NCBI RefSeq assembly: GCF_012584455.1
Contig: NZ_JABAEB010000004.1
Span: 1-64,000, forward strand
Direction: 5' to 3'
DNA length: 64,000 nt
DNA from: Shewanella oncorhynchi
GTDB taxonomy: Bacteria > Pseudomonadota > Gammaproteobacteria > Enterobacterales > Shewanellaceae
Below the pieces are notes generated by a model. That model was not told the origin of the DNA, made no database searches, and saw only the letters and a program-made list of their open reading frames with translations. Made by a program: the position numbers and the translations under genes. How positions within the stretch are numbered: position 1 is the stretch's first letter; every line of letters begins with the position of its first letter. Below are positions 20,069 to 29,803 of this stretch, piece after piece.

Positions 20069-20265
20069 GGTGCCAGTTAGCGCGTCTCTGAAGTCTGGCC
20101 CGAAAATGAGCCGAGCGGTGCAAATGCATTTATCGGCCAACTTTAACAAAGCAGGCAGCATTTTGTAACGCTTTTTATTGAATTCATGCGGCTTTTAGCT
20201 TGTCATCTGTCCATGAGTTGATCACAATCGCATATAGCTGTCGCTTAACTTTTTGGAAAAACGAT

Positions 20266-21045
20266 ATGACACAGAAAAAAACCTTGCCCTTCCCAGCCAA
20301 AAGTGGCGTTAATTATTTTCTCGATGGCTTTGGTTTAATCACACGTAAAGGCCTGCGCACTTTCGTATTTATTCCGCTAATGATTAACCTACTGCTGTTT
20401 GCTGGCGTCATTTATGTAGCCATAGGCCAGTTAGATACGCTATTCACTTGGATGAATGCCCAGCTCCCTGAGTACTTAAGCTGGTTAAACTTTTTACTTT
20501 GGCCACTCGCCGTCACCACTATGCTGGTGATGCTTGCTTTTGTATTTAGCTCCGTCATGAACTGGCTCGCCGCCCCCTTTAATGGTCTGTTGGCTGAAAA
20601 AGTCGAACAGTTGTTAACTGGTAAGCAGCTGAATACCGGTTCTGGTATTGATTTAATCAAAGACTTACCGCGTATCCTTGGACGTGAGTGGATCAAACTC
20701 AAATACTATCTGCCCCGCGCACTGGTATTTTTGTTATTGTTTTTAGTGCCTATGGTAGGCCAGACGCTGGCGCCGATTTTATGGTTTCTGTTCAGCGCTT
20801 GGATGATGGCGATTCAGTACTGCGATTATCCCTTCGATAACCACAAGGTCAGTTTTAAAGATATGCGCTTTGCCTTGAATCAAACCCGTGGCACCAGTTT
20901 TAGCTTTGGCGCCACTGTGACGCTATTTTCGATGATCCCCATAGTCAACTTTATCGTCATGCCAGTGGCGATTTGTGGCGCGACGGCCATGTGGGTCGAT
21001 AAGTATCGTGAAGCGTATCGCAACCATGCCATCGCACCCGAGTAG
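20266..21045 (+). CDS. cysZ: Sulfate transporter CysZ
   Basis: 259 residues with four main hydrophobic segments, matching the usual CysZ length (about 253). CysZ is an inner-membrane sulfate permease feeding cysteine synthesis. ATG 20266 is chosen over 20200 because it is preceded by GGAAAAA and gives the family's N-terminus shortly before the FLDGFGLITRKGLR motif. cysK lies about 5 kb downstream with unrelated genes between, so the two are functionally linked but not an operon. Confidence 0.92.
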   Translation: MTQKKTLPFPAKSGVNYFLDGFGLITRKGLRTFVFIPLMINLLLFAGVIYVAIGQLDTLFTWMNAQLPEYLSWLNFLLWPLAVTTMLVMLAFVFSSVMNWLAAPFNGLLAEKVEQLLTGKQLNTGSGIDLIKDLPRILGREWIKLKYYLPRALVFLLLFLVPMVGQTLAPILWFLFSAWMMAIQYCDYPFDNHKVSFKDMRFALNQTRGTSFSFGATVTLFSMIPIVNFIVMPVAICGATAMWVDKYREAYRNHAIAPE

Positions 21046-21052
21046 TAACACC

Positions 21053-21082
21053 AGCAGTGCTGAGTCATGGCTCAGCACTGCT
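21053..21082 (+). terminator. Terminator of cysZ
   Basis: A perfect 12-base stem (AGCAGTGCTGAG / CTCAGCACTGCT) around a 6-base loop is followed by CCCCAATTTTTTT. It begins 8 bases after the cysZ stop. Confidence 0.85.
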
Positions 21083-21189
21083 CCCCAATTTTTTTAAACC
21101 CAATAATCCAATCATGTTTCGCCTCGTCAGAATCAACGCAAACCTTGTAACAATTACTCGCTATTGTTAACTTCACGTTTTCTGGCAAA

Positions 21190-23631
21190 ATGCGCGCCAC
21201 GAATGTGTTATTTGAGTCTTTTTTGTTGAAATCAATCTTAGCCATCATCTTATCTAGTCTTACTTTTCTACCTGTAACTTGTCTTGCTGGCTATGCCAGC
21301 CAATTTCAGTTAGCCATTCCAACACTTAACAGTGCAGCCAATATTGACGGTGAGTTGGACGATGCCATTTGGCAACAAGCCGCAGTCACAGAGCTCAAAT
21401 ATGAAACCCAACCAGGGGAAAATATTGCTGCATTAGTGAAAACCGAGGCGCGAGTCTATGCGACTAAAACCAGTCTTTTTGTGGCATTTACTGCCAAAGA
21501 CATTAATCCCAAACTCATTCGGGCCACACTCAAGGACAGAGACAAGCTGTGGAGTGATGATTTAGTCGGAATTAAACTCGATACTTTTAATAATGCCCGT
21601 TTAGCATACCAATTTTTTATTAATCCCCTTGGCGTGCAATTAGACTCAATTGAAAACGAATTAACGGGTGAAGAAAGCGAAGCATGGGATGGTATTTGGA
21701 AATCCGCAGGCAAGATCACCGCCGATGGCTATCAGGTTGAAGTCGAGTTACCACTGAGACTGTTCAACTTTGACGACAAGAAAAGCCTGCAAGAATGGGG
21801 CTTTGAGTTAATTCGTTATTATCCACGCAATGAAAAACATCGCCTATCGACCCATAAGATTGACCGTAATACGAGTTGTCAACTTTGTCAGTTAGGTGTG
21901 GCTTCTGGCTTGGCGGGGGCAGAACAAGGACAGGATGTACAAATCACCCCGACTTTTATCGCCAACCGTAACGAACATAAACAGGCGGATGGCTGGGAAG
22001 CTGATAACAATCTCGAGCCAGGTGTAGACTTACGCTGGGGCATTAATTCCAGCACCTTACTCAATGCCACCATTAATCCCGATTTTTCCCAAGTGGAATC
22101 CGATGCTGGCCAGCTCGATGTGAACAGCACTTTCTCCTTGTTCTATGATGAGAAACGGCCGTTCTTTTTGGATAATAAAGACTATTTCGACACACAGGTG
22201 AATCTGCTGCACACCCGCAATATTGTTGCACCTGACTATGGTATCAAACTGACAAGTAAGAGCGATGATCACACTTTAGCTCTGCTAGCGAGTAACGATA
22301 GCCAAACCACGTTTTTGGTACCGGGAAATTTAAGCTCAGAGGTTGCCTCGCTTGATCAAGAAAGTTTGAACCTTGCGGGACGTTATCGTTTCGACATTAG
22401 CAAAACCTTCTCCATCGGCGGATTACTTACCGCGAAAACAAGCAGTGACAACACTCACAATGGTACAGCAAATACCCCCCACAATGAGATCAACAGCCAA
22501 CCCGATTACCACAACTATGTCATTAGTCTGGATGCGAAATATCAACTAACACCACAGGACAGTTTCACTGCGCAAGTGGCCCAATCAGATACTCAGTACC
22601 CCACGGGAGTCTATCGTCAATTTTGTACTGATACTGAAAATGACCCTAGTAATGGTTTGCCCTGTGGCCAATCTCAGCTTGATTGCGAACTCGGTCACTG
22701 CCAACTCAACGAACAAGTATTACGTAGCCAATCTGATAACCGCTTTGGCGGCAATTTATATCAGTTAACCTTTAAACACGAAGAGCGAAATTGGTTTGCT
22801 TACAGTGAATACAACGCAGTTGATCCCGATTTTCGTGCCGATTTAGGCTTTGTCGAAAAAATCGATTACCGCACCTTTGAGGCTGGTGCGGGTTTGATTT
22901 GGTATCCTACGGGCACCTTTAACAAGGTGGAATTAGCGGGAGATTGGGATATCACTCATAACCAAGCAGGCGAACGACTTGAAGAAGAGTATGAAGCCTA
23001 CATCGAAATCATCGGCGCATTACAAAGCGAAATCACCTTTGGTGTAGAAACCCGTGAACGTGTGGGGCCTCGCCGCGATGCTTCACAACTCACTATCGCC
23101 GGAAATAGTCAACTATATGATGAAACCCAAGTGTGGTTTTATGGCGCAGTAACCCCGTTATCGCCCCTGAGTATGGAGCTTGAAATGTACTACGGCGATG
23201 AAATTGATTTTATCAATGATAGGCTGGGCACTAAAACGCAAATGAACCCGAGTATCAATTGGAAAATTGCTAATGGACTTTCTATCGATATCTCCCATCT
23301 TTATCAGCAAATGGATGTGGAACAAGGTGCACTTTTTACCGCTAATCTGAGCGATGTACGCCTCAACTGGCAATTCAGTCTACACAGTTTTATTCGCCTT
23401 TCTAGCATTTACACTCGGATAAATCGCAATGTGGCGCAGTATTTATATTCAGCGCCGCAGAGTGAGGAAGCGCATTTAGGCAATGAGCTCCTCTACGGTT
23501 ATAAACTCAATCCGCAGAGTGTGTTCTACCTCGGATACTCTGATAGTTTGCAGGCTAATGATGAGTTAAGCCGCCTGACACGGGACGAGAAAACCTACTT
23601 TATGAAGTTAAGTTACGCATGGCTGCTATAA
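21190..23631 (+). CDS. CBM9-like / DUF5916 outer-membrane beta-barrel protein
   Basis: 813 residues. A signal peptide (about 1-33) precedes a carbohydrate-binding-module-9-like domain (about 40-225; starts IDGELDDAIWQQA). The rest is rich in alternating hydrophobic/polar strands typical of a DUF5916 outer-membrane barrel, ending SYAWLL. Family members are common in Shewanella and Bacteroidetes and have no settled function. Cys clusters at about 235-238 (CQLC) and 498-515 (CGQSQLDCELGHC) may form disulfides. The ATG has only a weak Shine-Dalgarno. It is a single-gene unit with strong hairpins before and after it. Confidence 0.8.
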   Translation: MRATNVLFESFLLKSILAIILSSLTFLPVTCLAGYASQFQLAIPTLNSAANIDGELDDAIWQQAAVTELKYETQPGENIAALVKTEARVYATKTSLFVAFTAKDINPKLIRATLKDRDKLWSDDLVGIKLDTFNNARLAYQFFINPLGVQLDSIENELTGEESEAWDGIWKSAGKITADGYQVEVELPLRLFNFDDKKSLQEWGFELIRYYPRNEKHRLSTHKIDRNTSCQLCQLGVASGLAGAEQGQDVQITPTFIANRNEHKQADGWEADNNLEPGVDLRWGINSSTLLNATINPDFSQVESDAGQLDVNSTFSLFYDEKRPFFLDNKDYFDTQVNLLHTRNIVAPDYGIKLTSKSDDHTLALLASNDSQTTFLVPGNLSSEVASLDQESLNLAGRYRFDISKTFSIGGLLTAKTSSDNTHNGTANTPHNEINSQPDYHNYVISLDAKYQLTPQDSFTAQVAQSDTQYPTGVYRQFCTDTENDPSNGLPCGQSQLDCELGHCQLNEQVLRSQSDNRFGGNLYQLTFKHEERNWFAYSEYNAVDPDFRADLGFVEKIDYRTFEAGAGLIWYPTGTFNKVELAGDWDITHNQAGERLEEEYEAYIEIIGALQSEITFGVETRERVGPRRDASQLTIAGNSQLYDETQVWFYGAVTPLSPLSMELEMYYGDEIDFINDRLGTKTQMNPSINWKIANGLSIDISHLYQQMDVEQGALFTANLSDVRLNWQFSLHSFIRLSSIYTRINRNVAQYLYSAPQSEEAHLGNELLYGYKLNPQSVFYLGYSDSLQANDELSRLTRDEKTYFMKLSYAWLL

Positions 23632-23680
23632 ACAATCATTGCCTTAAACAGAAAGCAACTTAGGCAAACAACTGACATAA

Positions 23681-23712
23681 AAAAGCCCACATCTTCCTCG
23701 ATGTGGGCTTTT
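23681..23712. terminator. Bidirectional terminator
   Basis: A 13-base stem (AAAAGCCCACATC / GATGTGGGCTTTT) around a 6-base loop has a T-run on both strands. It serves the convergent CBM9-like and ketosynthase genes. Confidence 0.9.
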
Positions 23713-23731
23713 TATTATGACGGTGAGAATC

Positions 23732-24853
23732 TTAGACCTTCTGCAGAATAACACTACCAATAGAATATCCTGCGCCAAACGAACTCAATAAACCTAAATC
23801 GCCAGCCTTAAAGTCACCGGAAAACTTGTGAAATGCAATCACAGAACCCGCGGAAGCCGTATTGGCGTACTCATCTAACACCACAGGCGCTTGTTCCGCT
23901 GACACATCATCCCCTAACAGCTTTCTCACCACGAACTGATTCATGTTGATGTTCGCTTGATGCAACCACAAACGCTTAAAAGACTGTGGCGTTAACGCTT
24001 GTTCGGCCAGATGTTCATCCAAATGTTGATAAATCATCGGCAACAGCTCTTTAAATACCTTGCGCCCTTGTTGGTGGAATAACTTATCGGCTTGATGGGC
24101 CGCACTCGGATCGCAGCGATTCAAGAAACCGAAATTACTGCGAATATTGTTCGAGTAATCGGTAAAACAGCGGCTTGAGATGATCTTAAACACATGGTCA
24201 GACTGGGCTAAGCTTTGTTCTTCCAGTACCAGAGCCGTCGCCACATCACCGAAGATAAAATGGCTGTCACGGTCGCGATAATTCACCTGTGCCGAGCAAA
24301 TTTCAGGGTTGATCACTAGCACTCTTGAGGCAGAACCCGTAGCAATGGCATTAGCCGCGGCGACAATTGCAAACGTCGCCGATGAACACGCTACCTGCAT
24401 GTCGTAACCATAACCCCGCGTACCCAGTGCACGTTGAATTTCAATCGCCATAGCAGGATACGCACGCTGAGTATAAGCGCAGGCAACAATCACTAAGTCA
24501 ATTTGCTCAGCTTTGAGATTGGCATTCTTTAGTGCCATCAAGGCAGCTTCAAGGCCAATCTCAGCCTGCATAGATAATTCGTCACTGCTGCGCTCAGGAA
24601 TCAACGGCATCATGACTTCGGGATCCAGAATGCCCTCTTTCACCATCACATATCTGTGCTTGATGCCTGAGGCTTTTTCAATAAACTCGCTTGATGAATA
24701 GGACAAAGCCGCAACATGGCCTTGCTCAATTAAGCCTGCATTTTCAAGATTGAAAATATCCACATAAGCATTGAAGCTCTCAACTAAGGCTTCATTGGAA
24801 ATACTGTGGGGCGGCGTAAATAGGCCACTCCCCGAAATGACGACCTGTTTCAT
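23732..24853 (-). CDS. Beta-ketoacyl-ACP synthase III family protein
   Basis: 373 residues with the FabH-type triad: Cys156 (QVACSSAT), His298 (LWLHQAN) and Asn331 (EYANTASAG). It is longer than FabH, with inserts in the N-terminal half (for example a stretch at about 75-95). This matches a subgroup of stand-alone ketosynthases found in gammaproteobacteria. It should condense an acyl thioester with a malonyl group, but the product is unknown. Its ATG overlaps the stop of the RDD gene by 4 bases (ATGA), so the two are translationally coupled. Confidence 0.85.
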   Translation of the reverse strand: MKQVVISGSGLFTPPHSISNEALVESFNAYVDIFNLENAGLIEQGHVAALSYSSSEFIEKASGIKHRYVMVKEGILDPEVMMPLIPERSSDELSMQAEIGLEAALMALKNANLKAEQIDLVIVACAYTQRAYPAMAIEIQRALGTRGYGYDMQVACSSATFAIVAAANAIATGSASRVLVINPEICSAQVNYRDRDSHFIFGDVATALVLEEQSLAQSDHVFKIISSRCFTDYSNNIRSNFGFLNRCDPSAAHQADKLFHQQGRKVFKELLPMIYQHLDEHLAEQALTPQSFKRLWLHQANINMNQFVVRKLLGDDVSAEQAPVVLDEYANTASAGSVIAFHKFSGDFKAGDLGLLSSFGAGYSIGSVILQKV

Positions 24854-26052
24854 AAATGCTCCAAACGGGTACTGGTTGTAAGGTGAGCAGAGGATACATC
24901 ATCACTCGTAAGCACAGGTGCTAACTCATTTTGCCCCTGCGCTTGTTGCTCTAATCGTTGCTTTTTATGCATTTGCACTAAGTCTATCACGACTGTTGAA
25001 GATATTTTATCTTGGATCCCCTGCCGATTGGCATCCCAAAATATTTGCATAAAACCAAGTAAGCCTGTGGTAAAGCCTGCGGCATAGCCACCATAACGGC
25101 CAAACGCGGCCCATAAACTGATATTGGCACCATCGAGCTGGATCACCCGAATGCCCAACATCTTCTTACCTAAGGTTTGACCATCAAATCGTGCAGTAAA
25201 GACGGTAAAGTAAAACGCTGCCCAACCAAAACCCAGCCCCATATCACTCAGAAAGCCTTTAACCCAAGCGACAACACTATGGCTTGTAGCTTCATCAACG
25301 GTTCTGAGGCGAGAATATTGCGAAGGGCTCACATCCACTGCATCAGCCACCGCACTTTGCGGCTGTACATCCGGCGAAATAGCTTGAATAGGCTGAAGTG
25401 GCTCAGGCGGAGAATCTGTTGTCGCCAACTCAACAGGAAGCGTAATAACAGGCCATAGGCTGCCATTAAGCACTTCCGCCTGTAACTTTTCACTGTCTAC
25501 GGCAGGTAAACTACTGTTGGCTATGGTTGCTAGCACTATTTCACGTTGATCATTTTCTGTCATGCCCTTTGATCCTGAAGCATTTTTTATCGCTTCATGT
25601 AGGGACTGAACTTGAGTTTTACCACAAGCATAATTATTACACTGGCTCAACGACATCAATGCTGGTAGTGACGTAATGATTTGTTCACCTAATGCAAATT
25701 GTTGCTCTACTCCCTCACTGCTTTTAACGTCTGTTCCATTAAAATCAAACAGATTATTGGCGGTTGTCAGCAACATAAAAACCAACATCAAGGCATAAAG
25801 TCCCCACTTTAATAAACGACCAAACTTACGACTGCGCTTTTCAATCCAGATAATACTGACCACCAGCAAGACAAACATCCAATCCATCTGCTCAGCTAAC
25901 ACAGTGATCAGCAAACCATCAATCAGTATGGCTAACATCCGCTTCAACGGTGTCGCCAATGGGGTATATAACACGGCTGCTGCAATGGTAAATGCCTTTG
26001 GTGTTACCATCGTTTTTGGATCTTTACCCAGATCCATTTGTTGCTGCTTCAT
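24850..26052 (-). CDS. RDD-family membrane protein with large internal insert
   Basis: 400 residues. RDD-type elements are split. The first helix (LKRMLAILIDGLLI, about 36-50) is near the N-terminus, while the later part (GQTLGKKMLGIRVIQLDG, then a WAAFGRYGG helix) lies at about 290-350. Between them are further membrane segments (about 55-95) and a roughly 170-residue hydrophilic domain with Cys138 and Cys143, probably periplasmic. The function of RDD proteins is unclear. Some are linked to ion or solute transport. It is translationally coupled to the downstream ketosynthase. Confidence 0.75.
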   Translation of the reverse strand: MKQQQMDLGKDPKTMVTPKAFTIAAAVLYTPLATPLKRMLAILIDGLLITVLAEQMDWMFVLLVVSIIWIEKRSRKFGRLLKWGLYALMLVFMLLTTANNLFDFNGTDVKSSEGVEQQFALGEQIITSLPALMSLSQCNNYACGKTQVQSLHEAIKNASGSKGMTENDQREIVLATIANSSLPAVDSEKLQAEVLNGSLWPVITLPVELATTDSPPEPLQPIQAISPDVQPQSAVADAVDVSPSQYSRLRTVDEATSHSVVAWVKGFLSDMGLGFGWAAFYFTVFTARFDGQTLGKKMLGIRVIQLDGANISLWAAFGRYGGYAAGFTTGLLGFMQIFWDANRQGIQDKISSTVVIDLVQMHKKQRLEQQAQGQNELAPVLTSDDVSSAHLTTSTRLEHL

Positions 26053-26302
26053 CTTTGCGCTTGTCCGATACGAGTGATAGGCTAGTTTTACGATTGAGAC
26101 ATCAAGAAGTTATCCCTGTTAATGCCACAATCTTTTTTATGTTAGCAAGAGGTTAACACAGTTAAACTGGCTGCCAATCAGGGTTTGCGAATAACAGCAC
26201 ACCCTTTAATAACCAAATCGAATAAAGAAGAACAAACAATCACTTCTAAAAGCGCCACAGCAGATTATGATTCAGTAGTGCCAACATAGGAGCAAGCAAT
26301 CC

Positions 26303-27271
26303 ATGAGCAAAATTTTCGAAGATAATTCATATACTATTGGTAATACACCGCTAGTACGTTTAAACCGTGTTAGCCAAGGTAAAGTACTGGCCAAAGTCGA
26401 AGCCCGTAACCCAAGTTTCAGTGTTAAATGCCGTATCGGTGCCAATATGATTTGGGATGCCGAGAAGAAAGGTCTATTAACAAAAAATCACGAGCTGATT
26501 GAGCCGACATCAGGCAACACAGGTATTGCATTAGCGTATGTTGCCGCGGCCCGTGGCTATAAACTGACCCTGACCATGCCAAATACCATGAGTTTAGAGC
26601 GTCGTAAGCTACTCAAAGCCCTAGGCGCAACTCTCGTGCTGACTGAAGGCGCGAAAGGCATGAAAGGTGCGATTGATAAAGCGGAAGAAATTCGCCAATC
26701 GGCTCCTGAAAAATACATTTTATTGCAGCAGTTTAATAACCCTGCTAACCCAGAAATCCATGAAAAAACCACAGGTCCAGAAATCTGGAATGATACCGAC
26801 GGTGAAGTGGATGTGTTTGTTGCCGGTGTAGGTACTGGCGGTACAATTACTGGGGTAAGCCGTTACTTGAAAAAAGTGGCCGGTAAAACCATCACCTCAG
26901 TTGCGGTTGAGCCAGCAGATTCTCCTGTTATAGCTCAAACCTTAGCGGGTTTACCAGTGCAACCAGGGCCGCATAAAATTCAAGGTATTGGTGCAGGCTT
27001 TATCCCAGGTAACTTAGATTTAGAATTGATTGACCGTGTTGAGGCTGTAACTAACGATGAAGCCATCGACATGGCCCGCCGCTTAATGCAAGAAGAAGGC
27101 ATTTTAGTGGGTATTTCATCGGGTGCCGCCGTTGTCGCCGCCAACCGCATCGCTGAGTTGCCAGAGTTTGCAGGCAAAACCATTGTGGTGATTTTGCCAT
27201 CGGCTGCCGAGCGTTACCTATCTTCAGTCTTGTTCCAAGGCCAATTCGGCGACGAAGAAAACGTTCAATAA
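26303..27271 (+). CDS. cysK: Cysteine synthase A (O-acetylserine sulfhydrylase)
   Basis: 322 residues, standard length. It is a PLP enzyme that makes L-cysteine from O-acetylserine and sulfide. The Schiff-base Lys42 lies in [11 protein letters not shown], the substrate loop TSGNTG is at 69-74, and the phosphate-binding [10 protein letters not shown] is at about 174-183. AGGAGCAAG precedes the ATG. It is a single-gene unit with a strong terminator. Confidence 0.97.
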   Translation: MSKIFEDNSYTIGNTPLVRLNRVSQGKVLAKVEARNPSFSVKCRIGANMIWDAEKKGLLTKNHELIEPTSGNTGIALAYVAAARGYKLTLTMPNTMSLERRKLLKALGATLVLTEGAKGMKGAIDKAEEIRQSAPEKYILLQQFNNPANPEIHEKTTGPEIWNDTDGEVDVFVAGVGTGGTITGVSRYLKKVAGKTITSVAVEPADSPVIAQTLAGLPVQPGPHKIQGIGAGFIPGNLDLELIDRVEAVTNDEAIDMARRLMQEEGILVGISSGAAVVAANRIAELPEFAGKTIVVILPSAAERYLSSVLFQGQFGDEENVQ

Positions 27272-27292
27272 ACGACGTTTTATCGTCCTTAA

Positions 27293-27316
27293 AATACCCA
27301 GCTTTGGCTGGGTATT
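27293..27316 (+). terminator. Terminator of cysK
   Basis: A 10-base stem (AATACCCAGC / GCTGGGTATT) with a 4-base loop is followed by a T-run. It begins about 20 bases after the cysK stop. Confidence 0.9.
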
Positions 27317-27473
27317 TTTATTTATGGCATTCCATTATTTAGATCTCGATTACAGAGCATAAACAAGTTACTGCTCAAGTTTGGATACAGCTCATAGTTC
27401 TTTGTATCTCAACTGGCTTTCACGGCTAACTTGGTTATAAAGAACGGACCCGCTCGCCAATTCATTCCTTTTT

Positions 27474-28547
27474 ATGTCTTTTTACCGAACACCAAGTAAC
27501 ATCAGCGCCTTCAATGCGAAGTTTGAAGCTCAAAAAATTGCCTTTGGCCCCATCAGCTTTCAAGTCGCCCACTGCCTACTCAAATTCGATGTGCTAGCGC
27601 AAATAGATAACGCGGCTGAACGTGGGATCACTGCGGCCGAGTTAAGCCAATCGACACCACTGAGCGAGTACGCCCTTGGAGTCTTGCTGGATATGGGGCT
27701 CAGCATGGGGCTCGTTTGGCAAAATGAAAATGGCTATGTGCTCGACAAAACGGGGCACTTTTTACTCCATGACGACATGGCCGCCATCAACCTTAACTTT
27801 GTGCAGGACGTTTGTTATCAAGGCCTTTTTAGCCTTGATACCGCACTACTCGAAGGCAAGGCCGCAGGACTCAAGGTTTTCGGTGACTGGGATACTATCT
27901 ACCCTGCCTTGAAGGATTTACCACCCAAAGCGAAACAGAGCTGGTTTGCCTTCGATCATTACTATTCGGATCATGCCTTTCCACAGCTTCTGCCGTTAGT
28001 GTTCGCCCATAAGCCAATCCATTTAGTGGATATAGGCGGCAATACGGGAAAATGGGCACTGAGCTGCTGTGATTATGACGCAAACGTTGAAGTCACGATT
28101 ATGGATTTTCCGGGGCAACTTGAGGTAGCCACACAAAATGCACTCGCACGAGGTTTTGCAGCACGAGTGCATACCTTTGCCACCGATCTGCTAGACGACT
28201 CCCAACCCTTTGTCGAAGGCGCCGATACTTACTGGATGAGTCAATTTCTGGATTGCTTCTCAAAAAGCCAAATCCTGAGCATTTTACAACGCACGGCAAA
28301 GGCAATGACATCAAGCAGCCAACTCTTTATCGTCGAAACCTTTTGGGATAGACAGCCATCGGCCGCCTCCGCCTATTGCGTAAATGCCACTAGCCTCTAT
28401 TTCAGCGCCATGGCCAATGGCAATAGCCGCATGTATCACTCTAAGGATTTATTGGCCCTGCTTTACCAAGCGGGACTGTATGTGGATGAAGATACAGACA
28501 ATCTTGGCCTAGGGCACACGCTACTGCGTTGTAAACTCAAACCTTAA
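27474..28547 (+). CDS. Methyltransf_2-type O-methyltransferase
   Basis: 357 residues. Residues about 20-100 form a winged-helix dimerisation domain. The C-terminal two-thirds is a class I SAM methyltransferase with motif I LVDIGGNTGKWA (about 182-193) and the acidic post-II region MDFPGQLEVA. This architecture is typical of small-molecule O-methyltransferases acting on phenols or hydroxy-metabolites. The substrate is unknown. The Shine-Dalgarno is weak. There is no obvious biosynthetic partner next to it. Confidence 0.8.
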   Translation: MSFYRTPSNISAFNAKFEAQKIAFGPISFQVAHCLLKFDVLAQIDNAAERGITAAELSQSTPLSEYALGVLLDMGLSMGLVWQNENGYVLDKTGHFLLHDDMAAINLNFVQDVCYQGLFSLDTALLEGKAAGLKVFGDWDTIYPALKDLPPKAKQSWFAFDHYYSDHAFPQLLPLVFAHKPIHLVDIGGNTGKWALSCCDYDANVEVTIMDFPGQLEVATQNALARGFAARVHTFATDLLDDSQPFVEGADTYWMSQFLDCFSKSQILSILQRTAKAMTSSSQLFIVETFWDRQPSAASAYCVNATSLYFSAMANGNSRMYHSKDLLALLYQAGLYVDEDTDNLGLGHTLLRCKLKP

Positions 28548-28699
28548 GTTTAATAGCAACATCAAAGTAAACAAAACTTATGCAATGAATAAAATCAATC
28601 AAATTTATTTATCATTGATACCCGCAGTACACTAAATACATCAAAACAGCGCCCCAAAAAAGCGATGTTAAGCATTGTCAGTATTGAGAGGTATTCAAA

Positions 28700-29698
28700 A
28701 TGACTTCAAAACGCAAACGCTGGACATCCCACGCAGCTAAACTTCCCAGCCCTATGGCTGGGTTGGCACTGGCAATTGCCAGCTTAGGTTGGACATGGGA
28801 GAACATGACACCTTCACTTAATGGCGCAGGACAACTCACAGGTGCCATCATAGCCTCTGTGTTACTGTTATTGCTCATGGGTAAATTCATGCTTCATCCT
28901 AATATTTTAAAGGACGAGCTAAGTCACCCTGTGATTGGTAGTGTGATCCCCACCTTCGCCATGGGCTTGATGGTGGTGTCTAAATCACTCGGCGATTATT
29001 TCCCCCATGCAGGCTTAACTCTGTGGCTAGTCGCCATTGGTATCCATGTGATCTTCCTAAGCGCGTTTATCTATTATCGCGCCATTGATTTTAAACTCGA
29101 GCACATGGTTCCGAGCTGGTTCGTACCACCGATTGGCATTATCGTCGCGGCAGTGTCTTTCCCTGTGTCTGACTACCAATGGTTAGCAAATGCCATTTTG
29201 GTTTTTGGGATGTTGGCTTACTTAATCATGCTGCCTTTGATGCTCTATCGCCTCATTTTCTGTCAGGCGATACCCGATGCCGCTAAACCAACCATTGCCA
29301 TTCTCGCGGCGCCCGCCAGTTTATCACTTGCAGGTTATCTGACCGTTTGCGAGCAGGCGTCGATTCCCTTAGTCGCCTTACTACTGAGCATCGCCATTCT
29401 GATGACCAGCATCATCTACTTGGCCTTCTTTCACCTACTAAAACTGCCCTTTAGCCCAGGCTACGCAGCCTTTACCTTCCCTATGGTGATCGGTGCAACC
29501 GCCCTCTTTAAAACCGCTGCTTGGTTAACGCAGTTCAATAACATGGGTGAGTTAGCGATATGGATAAAATACTTAGCAGAATTCGAACTGGTAATCGCCA
29601 CCTTAGTGGTTGCCTATGTCGCCCTACGTTATTTAGGACACTACTTTCCACTGCAATTTAACGTGGTAGAGCACAAATCAGTTCTAAATAGCAAATAA
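28700..29698 (+). CDS. TDT-family membrane transporter (TehA/C4-dicarboxylate-type)
   Basis: 332 residues with about ten membrane helices, beginning after a short basic N-terminus (SPMAGLALAIASLGWTW). The pattern matches the tellurite-resistance/dicarboxylate transporter (TDT) family, whose members export or import small anions such as sulfite, dicarboxylates or chloride. The substrate here cannot be assigned. GAGAGG lies about 9 bases before the ATG. It is a single-gene unit with its own terminator. Confidence 0.82.
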   Translation: MTSKRKRWTSHAAKLPSPMAGLALAIASLGWTWENMTPSLNGAGQLTGAIIASVLLLLLMGKFMLHPNILKDELSHPVIGSVIPTFAMGLMVVSKSLGDYFPHAGLTLWLVAIGIHVIFLSAFIYYRAIDFKLEHMVPSWFVPPIGIIVAAVSFPVSDYQWLANAILVFGMLAYLIMLPLMLYRLIFCQAIPDAAKPTIAILAAPASLSLAGYLTVCEQASIPLVALLLSIAILMTSIIYLAFFHLLKLPFSPGYAAFTFPMVIGATALFKTAAWLTQFNNMGELAIWIKYLAEFELVIATLVVAYVALRYLGHYFPLQFNVVEHKSVLNSK

Positions 29699-29771
29699 AC
29701 AGAACAGCTTTTTGTAAAAATAATTAACCATACAAATGAATTGTTCACTCAAAAAACTAAACAATAAACCG

Positions 29772-29803
29772 AAAGCGAAGTGAATAGATATTCACTTCGC
29801 TTT
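29772..29803 (+). terminator. Terminator of the TDT transporter gene
   Basis: A 13-base stem (AAAGCGAAGTGAA / TTCACTTCGCTTT) around a 6-base loop is followed by a short T/A tract. Confidence 0.8.
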
